This document shows, one piece after another, positions 7,548 to 13,961 of a stretch of DNA of 37,599 nt. Each line of letters opens with the position of its first letter. The stretch's first letter is position 1. The notes under the pieces are model-generated. The model saw only the letters and a list, made by a program, of their open reading frames with translations. It was not told the DNA's origin and ran no database searches. Position numbers and translations under genes: made by a program. The DNA comes from Mameliella sp. CS4 (lineage in GTDB: Bacteria; Pseudomonadota; Alphaproteobacteria; Rhodobacterales; Rhodobacteraceae): NCBI RefSeq assembly GCF_019392335.1, contig NZ_JAHXRQ010000036.1:1-37599 (forward strand). Reading direction: 5' to 3'.

Positions 7548-8612
7548 TCAGACGATCCCACCCTGAATCAGCCGGTCCGCAAGCTCGGCATAGGCCTGCG
7601 AGATCGGCCCGTCACCCGCCGCCACCGGCGTGCCGCCGTCGCCGCCCAGCCGTGTTTCCAAGTCGATGGGCAGTTGCGCCAACAGCGGAACTCCGATCTT
7701 TTCAGCCTCGGCCACAACGCCTCCGTGACCAAAGATATGGCTGTCCTTGCCGCAATGCGGACAGGTGAACACGGCCATGTTCTCGATCAGTCCCAGCACC
7801 GGGGTCTTGAGGGTCGCAAAGGCATCCAATGCCTTGCGCGCATCCAGCAGCGCCACGTCCTGCGGCGTCGAGACCACGATGGCGCCCGCGACCTCGGATT
7901 TCTGGCACAGAGACAATTGCACGTCCCCGGTGCCCGGCGGCAGGTCGACAATCAGCACATCCTGTGTGCCCCAGTCCACCTGCATCAACATCTGCTGCAA
8001 GGCTCCCATCAGCATCGGGCCACGCCAGACCACCGCCTTGTCCTCGGCCAGCATCGAACCGATCGACATGACGGTGACGCCATGCGCCTTCAGCGGGATG
8101 ATGGTCTTGCCGTCCGGGCTGGCGGGCTTGTCGGTCAGGCCGAACATGCGCGGCTGGCTGGGGCCGTGAATATCCGCATCCAGAAGGCCCACGCGCTTGC
8201 CCGCCCGCGCCAGCGCCACCGCCAGGTTGGCAGAGACGGTGGACTTGCCCACCCCGCCCTTGCCAGAGCCCACGGCGAGGATCGTCTTGACCCCTGCCGG
8301 TTTCATCACGCTGTCCTGCGGTTTCGGATGCCCGCCCATCTTCAGCTGTGGCGGCGACTTTGCTTCGGTCGGCGCGCTCAGCACGACGCTGGCCGATGTC
8401 ACCCCCGGCACCGCCTCCACCGCCTTCTGCGCGATGGCCCGCAGCGGTTCCATCCGGCGCGCCAGTTCCGCGCTCGGCGCCTCGATCACGAAGCGCACCG
8501 CCCCGTCATCGACCCGCAACGCACGAATCATGTCCCTGGAAATCAGGTTTCCCCCGTCCGGCAGATCAACCCGCTCCAATGCCGCCTCGACCGCGTTCTT
8601 CATCTCCGACAT
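7548..8612 (-). CDS. mrp: Mrp/ApbC iron-sulfur cluster carrier ATPase
   Basis: A 354-residue protein. An N-terminal DUF59/MIP18-like domain (about 5-80) precedes a ParA/MinD-type ATPase domain with the deviant Walker A GSGKGGVGKST at 115-125 and DLPPGTGD at about 222-229. The CPHC pair at 283-286 binds a bridging [4Fe-4S] cluster at the dimer interface. Known of the family: it carries and delivers Fe-S clusters to apoproteins in the cytosol. It is convergent with holB and divergent from the DUF1127 gene. Confidence 0.95.
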   Translation of the reverse strand: MSEMKNAVEAALERVDLPDGGNLISRDMIRALRVDDGAVRFVIEAPSAELARRMEPLRAIAQKAVEAVPGVTSASVVLSAPTEAKSPPQLKMGGHPKPQDSVMKPAGVKTILAVGSGKGGVGKSTVSANLAVALARAGKRVGLLDADIHGPSQPRMFGLTDKPASPDGKTIIPLKAHGVTVMSIGSMLAEDKAVVWRGPMLMGALQQMLMQVDWGTQDVLIVDLPPGTGDVQLSLCQKSEVAGAIVVSTPQDVALLDARKALDAFATLKTPVLGLIENMAVFTCPHCGKDSHIFGHGGVVAEAEKIGVPLLAQLPIDLETRLGGDGGTPVAAGDGPISQAYAELADRLIQGGIV

Positions 8613-8652
8613 GTCTTACCCCGTGGTTTTGCCATTTTCAGTGGCGCTTCCC

Positions 8653-8666
8653 TTGCGTTAGCGCAA
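8653..8666. other. Short inverted repeat upstream of mrp
   Basis: TTGCGTTAGCGCAA is a 5-bp inverted repeat around TTAG, about 40 bp upstream of the mrp start in the divergent gap. It may be an operator for mrp; no regulator is suggested by the sequence. Confidence 0.3.
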
Positions 8667-8733
8667 CCTCAGATCACGCAGCTGCACAGCAATCAACCTT
8701 AACTGCCAAGAATTGAACAGTTTTCATATGCAC

Positions 8734-8750
8734 TTTCTGCATAGCAGAAA
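8734..8750. promoter_or_regulatory. Perfect palindrome upstream of the DUF1127/sRNA operon
   Basis: TTTCTGCATAGCAGAAA has 7-bp arms around ATA and lies 87 bp before the DUF1127 start. TTGAAC (8713-8718) and CTGCAT (8737-8742), 18 bp apart, faintly resemble a heat-shock-sigma (RpoH) promoter, and the palindrome would overlap its -10. Homologous sRNA clusters in Rhodobacter are known to be RpoH-driven. The palindrome is directly visible; the promoter is tentative. Confidence 0.5.
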
Positions 8751-8836
8751 TGATGCCGTGGCCATTGTGCACTCGCAGCATTTGTCCCATCTTTAGCGCA
8801 ACCAAGGCAACGCACAGATACTGAGGCACGGAAATA

Positions 8837-9055
8837 ATGGCACATACAACGGCGAACATCACCAATGCCCAAAGCGGTTTGGGCGCCCGCGTTTCCGGGC
8901 TGGTCGCAACCTTTCAGGCACGCCGCGCCCGCCGTCGGGTCTTTAAACAGACCTACGCCGAGCTGGCCTCGCTGAGCAACCGCGACCTGGCCGATCTGGG
9001 TCTGGCTCGTAGCGAGATTTCGCGCATCGCGTGGCAAGCTGCCAACGAGAACTAA
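8837..9055 (+). CDS. DUF1127 small RNA-binding-type protein (CcaF1-like)
   Basis: A 72-residue basic protein with an Arg-rich centre (ARRARRRVFKQTY) and the DUF1127 signature LSNRDLADLGLARSEI near the end. GAGG lies 9 bases before the ATG. The stop is followed six bases later by the first hairpin of the CCTCCTCCC-loop array, with no terminator between, so gene and array are probably one transcript. Known in Rhodobacter sphaeroides: the DUF1127 protein CcaF1 is co-transcribed with the CcsR sRNAs, binds RNA and affects their maturation. The same coupling is inferred here from gene order and product similarity. Confidence 0.9.
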   Translation: MAHTTANITNAQSGLGARVSGLVATFQARRARRRVFKQTYAELASLSNRDLADLGLARSEISRIAWQAANEN

Positions 9056-9060
9056 GTCTT

Positions 9061-9095
9061 TCAGGCGGGACGCTCCTCCTCCCAGTCCCTCCTGA
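9061..9095 (+). ncRNA. Array hairpin 1 (single, directly after DUF1127)
   Basis: TCAGG and GGGAC (9061-9071, one C-T mismatch between them) pair with GTCCC and CCTGA (9085-9095). The loop GCTCCTCCTCCCA carries the anti-Shine-Dalgarno core. It stands alone, with no partner hairpin, six bases after the DUF1127 stop. It may serve as the 3' end or processing signal of the mRNA part. Confidence 0.8.
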
Positions 9096-9098
9096 CCT

Positions 9099-9195
9099 GG
9101 TGCCGGCTCCGCTCTCCTCCCTTAGGAGCCGGCACCCAAAAGTTTCGGGGCATGACCCCAACATCATATGCGGGCCCTCCTCCCAATAGGCCCGC
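9099..9195 (+). ncRNA. CcsR-like sRNA unit 1
   Basis: Hairpin 2 has a perfect 12-bp stem (9099-9110 with 9125-9136) and the loop GCTCTCCTCCCTTA. Hairpin 3 has a 7-bp stem GCGGGCC/GGCCCGC (9170-9176 with 9189-9195) and the loop CTCCTCCCAATA. This is the most divergent of the six units in stems and loops. Confidence 0.8.
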
Positions 9196-9202
9196 AGACA
9201 GA

Positions 9203-9300
9203 GCGGCGGCACCTCTCCTCCTCCCTGGTGTCGCCGCACGAAATCCAAGGGTCGCATGACCCGAACAAGATGTCGGATCCCTCTCCTCCTCCCTGGGATC
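9203..9300 (+). ncRNA. CcsR-like sRNA unit 2
   Basis: Hairpin 4 pairs GCGGCGGCAC with GTGTCGCCGC (9203-9212, 9228-9237; one G-U). A GGGTC/GACCC mini-hairpin sits at 9249-9262. Hairpin 5 pairs GATCCC with GGGATC (9276-9281, 9295-9300). Both main loops carry CTCCTCCTCCC. Confidence 0.88.
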
Positions 9301-9308
9301 TTGCATAT

Positions 9309-9405
9309 GCGGCGGTGCCTCTCCTCCTCCCTGGCACCGCCGCACAAGAATTCTGGGTCTCGCGACCCGCAGATATGTCTGGTCCCTCTCCTCCTCCCTG
9401 GGACC
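9309..9405 (+). ncRNA. CcsR-like sRNA unit 3
   Basis: Hairpin 6 has an 11-bp perfect stem GCGGCGGTGCC/GGCACCGCCGC (9309-9319, 9333-9343). The mini-hairpin GGGTC/GACCC is at 9355-9368. Hairpin 7 is GGTCCC/GGGACC (9381-9386, 9400-9405). Both main loops are TCTCCTCCTCCCT. Confidence 0.88.
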
Positions 9406-9413
9406 TTTCATAA

Positions 9414-9511
9414 GCGGCGGCACCTCTCCTCCTCCCTGGTGCCGCCGCACCAGATTTCCGGGCCGCATGGTCCGAACGACATGTCGGGTCCCTCTCCTCC
9501 TCCCTGGGATC
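9414..9511 (+). ncRNA. CcsR-like sRNA unit 4
   Basis: Hairpin 8 is GCGGCGGCACC/GGTGCCGCCGC (9414-9424, 9438-9448), which covaries with units 3 and 5. The mini-hairpin GGGCC/GGTCC is at 9460-9473, again with compensating changes. Hairpin 9 is GGTCCC/GGGATC with one G-U (9487-9492, 9506-9511). Confidence 0.88.
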
Positions 9512-9519
9512 TTGCATAA

Positions 9520-9617
9520 GCGGCGGTGCCTCTCCTCCTCCCTGGCACCGCCGCACCAGAATTCCGGGTCTCGCGACCCGACCAAGTTGTCAGGCCCCTC
9601 TCCTCCTCCCTGGGGTC
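9520..9617 (+). ncRNA. CcsR-like sRNA unit 5
   Basis: Hairpin 10 is GCGGCGGTGCC/GGCACCGCCGC (9520-9530, 9544-9554), the same as unit 3. The mini-hairpin GGGTC/GACCC is at 9566-9579. Hairpin 11 is GGCCCC/GGGGTC with one G-U (9593-9598, 9612-9617). Confidence 0.88.
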
Positions 9618-9624
9618 TTTCAAT

Positions 9625-9703
9625 GGCAGCGGCGCCTCTCCTCCTCCCTGGCGCCGCTGCCCAAATCAGTTTCGGGGCCCCTCTCCTCCTCCCTGGGGTG
9701 CCC
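9625..9703 (+). ncRNA. CcsR-like sRNA unit 6 (shortened)
   Basis: Hairpin 12 has a perfect 12-bp stem GGCAGCGGCGCC/GGCGCCGCTGCC (9625-9636, 9650-9661). The spacer mini-hairpin is missing, which shortens the unit by about 25 bp. Hairpin 13 pairs CCCC with GGGG, then GGG with CCC around a TG bulge (9674-9703). It is the last unit before the terminator. Confidence 0.85.
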
Positions 9704-9712
9704 GTAGCCTCA

Positions 9713-9743
9713 GCCCGCGATGCACCGCATCGCGGGCTTTTTT
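9713..9743 (+). terminator. Intrinsic terminator of the DUF1127/sRNA transcript
   Basis: GCCCGCGATGC (9713-9723) and GCATCGCGGGC (9727-9737) form a perfect 11-bp stem with an ACC loop, followed by six T. It closes the array ten bases after the last hairpin and isolates it from valS. Confidence 0.95.
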
Positions 9744-9880
9744 CTGCGCGACGCGCGGTCCGTTGGGGGGATGCTGACACCCATCGCCCGCCTGACGCGG
9801 GCACGCGGCAAACCGGCCCCCTTCCCCTTGGCGCGCCCTTGTCGTAGACCCACCGCCAACACTGGACGAGGACAAGACCC

Positions 9881-12800
9881 ATGCCCCTGGAAAAGAGCTT
9901 CAACGCCGCCGAGGCCGAACCGCGCCTCACCCAGAAGTGGCTCGACACCGGCGCCTTCCGCGCCGGCGCCAACAAGAGCCGCGACGAAAGCTTTACCATC
10001 ATGATCCCGCCGCCGAACGTGACCGGCGCGCTGCATGTGGGTCATGCCTTCAACAACACCCTGCAGGACATCCTGATCCGCTGGCACAGGATGCGTGGCT
10101 TTGACACGCTCTGGCAGCCGGGACAGGATCATGCCGGCATTGCCACACAGCTGCAGGTCGAGAAAAAGCTGAAGGCCGAAAGCAACCTGCGCCGCACCGA
10201 CCTGACGCGGCAGGAATTCCTCGACAAGGTCTGGGAGTGGAAAGGCCAGTACGGCGGCACCATCGTCAACCAGCTGCAGCGCCTCGGCTGTTCCTGCGAC
10301 TGGGACCGCAACGCCTTTACCATGGCCGGTGCGCCGGGTGACCCGAAGACCGGGCACGAGAACAGCCCGAATTTCCACGATGCGGTCATCAAGGTCTTTG
10401 TCGACATGTACGACAAGGGTCTGATCTATCGCGGCAAGCGCCTTGTGAACTGGGATCCGCATTTCGAGACCGCGATTTCCGACCTGGAGGTCGAGAACAT
10501 CGAGGTCGCGGGCCACATGTGGCACTTCAAGTACCCGCTCGCCGGTGGCGTGACCTATGAATATGTCGAGAAGGACGAGGACGGCAACGTCACCCTGCGC
10601 GAGACGCGGGACTATATCTCGATCGCCACCACACGGCCCGAAACCATGCTGGGCGACGGCGCTGTGGCCGTGCACCCGGATGATGAGCGCTATGCCTCCA
10701 TCGTGGGCAAGCTCTGCGAGATCCCGGTGGGGCCCAAGGAAAACCGCCGCCTGATCCCGATCATCACCGATGAATACCCCGATCCCGATTTCGGTTCCGG
10801 CGCGGTCAAGATCACCGGTGCGCATGACTTCAACGACTACCTCGTCGCCAAGCGCGGCGGTATCCCGATGTACCGCCTGATGGACATGGCGGGCCAGATG
10901 CGCGCCGACGGCGAAGATTATGCAACCGCCGCCGAGATCGCCATGCAGGTGGCCGAGGGCGACCGCACCCTGACCGAGGCCGAGGCGGACAGCATCAACC
11001 TTGTCCCAGATCACCTGCGCGGGCTGGACCGCTTCGAAGCGCGTGAAAAGGTCGTCGCCGAGATCACCGCCGAGGGTCTGGCCGTCATGACCACCTCGGA
11101 CGACCCGCGCCTTGGCCCCAAACCCAAGCTGAAGAAGGGCGAAGAAGAGCCGCCCGTCACCCAGGTGCCGCTGGTCGAGGCCAAACCGATCATGCAGCCC
11201 TTCGGTGACCGCTCCAAGGTGGTCATCGAGCCGATGCTGACCGACCAGTGGTTCGTGGATGCGGAAAAGGTCGTGGGTCCGGCGCTGGACGCCGTGCGCA
11301 ACGGCGACATCAAGATCATGCCCGAGAGCGGCGAAAAGACCTATTACCACTGGCTGGAAAACATCGAGCCCTGGTGCATCTCGCGCCAGCTCTGGTGGGG
11401 CCACCAGATCCCGGTCTGGTATGGACTCGACCTGTCCGCCAAGCGCGGCAAGGATTACGATCAGGAAAACGACGGCGCGCTCGATCTGGTCGAGATGCGC
11501 GAACTTCTGGACGACCAGCGCCTGCTGATCGGCGAGGAACGCCACCACGCAGCGCATGATTTCGACGCCGTCCGTGCCAAGTTCGAGGACGTGCTTGCCG
11601 GTCTGCCCACGCCGCTCGACCACGCCCGCGTGATCGAGGTCGAGGACCGCAATACCGCCGTGCACCAGTTCGCCGAGGCCCTCGCCCAGTACGAGGCGAC
11701 GCAGGACCCGACGCAGCTGATCTACCCGGTCTGGCGCGAGTCCGACGTGCTGGACACCTGGTTCTCTTCGGGTCTCTGGCCCATCGGCACGCTGGGCTGG
11801 CCCGAGGACACAGAGGAAATGCGTCGCTATTTCCCGACATCGGTGCTGATCACCGGCTTTGACATCCTGTTCTTCTGGGTCGCCCGGATGATCATGATGC
11901 AACTGGCCGTCGTGGATGAAAAACCCTTCCACACCGTCTACCTGCACCAGCTCGTCCGCGACGAGAAGGGCAAGAAGATGTCCAAGACCACGGGAAACGT
12001 CATCGACCCGCTGGAAATCGTGGACGAATACGGCGCCGACGCGCTGCGCTTCACCAATGCGGCGATGGCCTCGATCGGTGGCGTCCTGAAACTCAGCGTC
12101 GACCGGATCGCGGGCTACCGCAACTTCGGCACCAAGCTCTGGAATGCCTGCCGCTTTGCCGAGATGAACCAGGTCTTCGACACCCACAAGGCCAGCGCCG
12201 ACCCGGGGTTTGCCCCCACTGCAGAGCAGACGGTGAACCGCTGGATCATCGGGGAAACCGCCCGCGTGCGCGAAACCGTCGACGCGGCACTGACCGACTA
12301 CCGGTTCAACGACGCCGCCAACGCGCTCTACAGCTTTGTCTGGGGCAAGGTCTGCGACTGGTACGTCGAGTTTTCCAAGCCACTCTTCGGTTCCGAGGAT
12401 GCGCAGGTAGTGGCAGAGACCCGCGCCACGATGGCCTGGGTCCTGGATCAATGCCTGATCATGCTTCACCCGGTCATGCCCTTCATCACCGAAGAGCTTT
12501 GGGACACGCTGGGCATGCGTGACGGGATGCTGGTTCACACCGACTGGCCGACCTACAGCGCCGCAGACGTCAGCGACGCCAAGGCCGATGCGGAAATGTC
12601 TTGGGTGATTTCGCTGATCGAGGGAGTACGCTCGGCCCGAGCGCAGATGCATGTGCCCGCCGGGCTTTACGTCCCGATGCTGGTCAAGGGCATCGGGGCC
12701 GAGGAACAGGCCGCTTGCGACCGCAACCAGGCGCTGATCCTGAAACTGGCGCGGATCGAGGGGCTGACCTCGGTCGATGACTTTCCCACAGGCTGCGTCA

Positions 12801-13060
12801 CCGTTCCCGTGGGCCAGGCCACATTCGGCCTGCCGCTCGCCGATATCATCGACGTGGGCGAGGAAAAGGCACGGCTGGAAAAATCGCTGGGCAAGCTGGC
12901 GAAGGAAATCGGCGGCCTAAAGGGGCGCTTGAACAACCCGAAGTTCGCGGAAAGCGCCCCGCCGGAAGTGGTCGAGGAAGCCCAGGAAAACCTGCGCCTG
13001 CGCGAAGGCGAAGAGGCCAAGCTGAAAGAAGCACTGGCACGGCTGGCCGAAATCGGCTGA
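9881..13060 (+). CDS. valS: Valyl-tRNA synthetase
   Basis: A 1059-residue class I synthetase that charges tRNA-Val and edits mischarged threonine. The HIGH motif appears as HVGH in PPPNVTGALHVGH near residue 53, the editing domain lies at about 180-370, and KMSKT begins near residue 699. A C-terminal coiled coil (about 985-1059, EEKARLEKSLGKLAKEI) is of the tRNA-binding type. The segment between WWGHQIPVWYG and VLDTWFSSGLWP (about residues 517-620) is some 70 residues longer than in common ValRS, which accounts for the large size. ATG 9881 is chosen with GAGGACAAG upstream. No T-box or other leader signal is seen in the 137 bp before it. Confidence 0.97.
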   Translation: MPLEKSFNAAEAEPRLTQKWLDTGAFRAGANKSRDESFTIMIPPPNVTGALHVGHAFNNTLQDILIRWHRMRGFDTLWQPGQDHAGIATQLQVEKKLKAESNLRRTDLTRQEFLDKVWEWKGQYGGTIVNQLQRLGCSCDWDRNAFTMAGAPGDPKTGHENSPNFHDAVIKVFVDMYDKGLIYRGKRLVNWDPHFETAISDLEVENIEVAGHMWHFKYPLAGGVTYEYVEKDEDGNVTLRETRDYISIATTRPETMLGDGAVAVHPDDERYASIVGKLCEIPVGPKENRRLIPIITDEYPDPDFGSGAVKITGAHDFNDYLVAKRGGIPMYRLMDMAGQMRADGEDYATAAEIAMQVAEGDRTLTEAEADSINLVPDHLRGLDRFEAREKVVAEITAEGLAVMTTSDDPRLGPKPKLKKGEEEPPVTQVPLVEAKPIMQPFGDRSKVVIEPMLTDQWFVDAEKVVGPALDAVRNGDIKIMPESGEKTYYHWLENIEPWCISRQLWWGHQIPVWYGLDLSAKRGKDYDQENDGALDLVEMRELLDDQRLLIGEERHHAAHDFDAVRAKFEDVLAGLPTPLDHARVIEVEDRNTAVHQFAEALAQYEATQDPTQLIYPVWRESDVLDTWFSSGLWPIGTLGWPEDTEEMRRYFPTSVLITGFDILFFWVARMIMMQLAVVDEKPFHTVYLHQLVRDEKGKKMSKTTGNVIDPLEIVDEYGADALRFTNAAMASIGGVLKLSVDRIAGYRNFGTKLWNACRFAEMNQVFDTHKASADPGFAPTAEQTVNRWIIGETARVRETVDAALTDYRFNDAANALYSFVWGKVCDWYVEFSKPLFGSEDAQVVAETRATMAWVLDQCLIMLHPVMPFITEELWDTLGMRDGMLVHTDWPTYSAADVSDAKADAEMSWVISLIEGVRSARAQMHVPAGLYVPMLVKGIGAEEQAACDRNQALILKLARIEGLTSVDDFPTGCVTVPVGQATFGLPLADIIDVGEEKARLEKSLGKLAKEIGGLKGRLNNPKFAESAPPEVVEEAQENLRLREGEEAKLKEALARLAEIG

Positions 13061-13080
13061 CCCACCGCCCTGCAATCACC

Positions 13081-13109
13081 AAAAGGCCGGGCACCCAGCC
13101 CGGCCTTTT
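13081..13109. terminator. Intrinsic terminator after valS
   Basis: AAAAGGCCGGGC (13081-13092) and GCCCGGCCTTTT (13098-13109) form a perfect 12-bp stem around ACCCA. With A-run and T-run on opposite sides it could work on both strands; the gene it serves is valS, 20 bp upstream. Confidence 0.9.
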
Positions 13110-13297
13110 CGTTGGGCAATGAAGGTTTGGGTTGCGCCAGACGGGTCAACCCCTTGATAGAATGTCTGTCGTAAGACTTCTGAGGGCTGCCTCACGATTG
13201 TCAGCTGTGCGGGAATTGCTGCCATTCGCTGGATCCGGTATGTTTTTCTAGAGAGCGCAATTGCTGGTGTGAGCAGCGTTCTCAGTTGGAGTACCAA

Positions 13298-13774
13298 GTG
13301 GAAATCGTAGGACGAGCTGACAAACCCTGGGATGCGGCCTTTATCTTCCATTTTTATTCGTCGGAAGGGGACCAGGCGGTTGCCGAGAGACTGCAGAAGT
13401 TGATTGCTCGCAAAGCCGGTTCAGGTGGGACCTTCGGTAAACAAGTATCAGCTGGGAAACGTGGTGCACCGTGTCTGATTTCGGGCCGCTTTCTTGAGCG
13501 AAAGGAGTGCTATGAACTCTTTGAAGCATGGAACGCACCCGAGGGAGAGATGCACTGGATGTGCTATACACCTAACCACGGCATTGCGACGGTGAGGGAT
13601 GGGGTTTTGGACTGGTTGGCGTTGATTTGCTTTCAGTGTGCCAATGCGGGAATTTCTGGTTCGTCGGCGCTCCAAGCCGGGCCGTCACCAAATCGCAACT
13701 TGCCCGAAGGACCTCTACTACATGACCATTTGATCGGTTTGCTGCCCGAACGTCCGTTCCCAATCCGAATGTAG
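13298..13774 (+). CDS. Hypothetical protein, unrecognised
   Basis: A 158-residue frame with lower GC and different codon use from its neighbours. The GTG start at 13298 is chosen because GGAG lies six bases before it; a TTG 12 bases upstream is less likely. The N-terminal half (DAAFIFHFYSSEGDQAVAERL) looks like a folded alpha/beta domain; the last 40 residues are Pro-rich and low in structure. No family, signal peptide or membrane segment is recognised. It stands alone between valS and a convergent gene, which with its base composition suggests an acquired gene. It is a probable but unproven gene. Confidence 0.5.
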   Translation: MEIVGRADKPWDAAFIFHFYSSEGDQAVAERLQKLIARKAGSGGTFGKQVSAGKRGAPCLISGRFLERKECYELFEAWNAPEGEMHWMCYTPNHGIATVRDGVLDWLALICFQCANAGISGSSALQAGPSPNRNLPEGPLLHDHLIGLLPERPFPIRM

Positions 13775-13961
13775 GTAAGGGCCCGAAGCCGTCCTTGTAA
13801 CACGGGTCTCGAACGCCCTAAACCGCACCATATTCGGCGAGGTCGACGAAGGGGCAAATCGCGGTCTCCGAACCACCGCTATGCACGCCATTTCGCAAAA
13901 TGTTTCCCTCTACCCCATAGATCCGGTCGTCCCCAAGCCGTTTGCGCGCGAACGACCCCGC

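Larger units (their letters stand above)
9061..9703 (+). repeat. Array of 13 anti-Shine-Dalgarno-loop hairpins (cuckoo/CcsR type)
   Basis: Thirteen hairpins each expose a loop built on CTCCTCCC or CTCCTCCTCCC; TCTCCTCCTCCCT is identical in ten of them. Long-stem hairpins start at 9099, 9203, 9309, 9414, 9520 and 9625 (period 104-106), each followed by a short 6-bp-stem hairpin. Between the two, four of the units have a mini-hairpin of the type GGGTC/GACCC. Stems covary: TGCC/GGCA, CACC/GGTG and CGCC/GGCG alternate at the same place, which shows selection on RNA structure. The array ends in an intrinsic terminator. This matches the sRNA family downstream of DUF1127 genes in Rhodobacterales and Rhizobiales. 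Confidence 0.93.

Noticed and set aside
7143..8702. 519-codon plus-strand frame over mrp
   Set aside because: It overlaps mrp in antisense and begins in the non-coding repeat region; the translation is His/Arg-rich with no domain.
9061..9710. CRISPR array
   Set aside because: The repeated units have self-complementary stems that covary, a 105-bp period, no unique spacers and no cas genes; they are sRNA hairpins.
9744..9880. T-box or other regulatory leader in front of valS
   Set aside because: No T-box sequence, antiterminator or terminator pair was visible; T-boxes are also rare in this lineage.
9061..10002. Long minus-strand open frames of repetitive REEERD-type protein over the array
   Set aside because: They are the reverse reading of the CTCCTCC loops, differ between overlapping frames and have no ribosome site. 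The RNA structure explains the repeats.
9710..12652. 980-codon minus-strand frame opposite valS
   Set aside because: It is antisense to a complete valS with all motifs; high GC keeps the opposite strand open. It has no recognisable domain.
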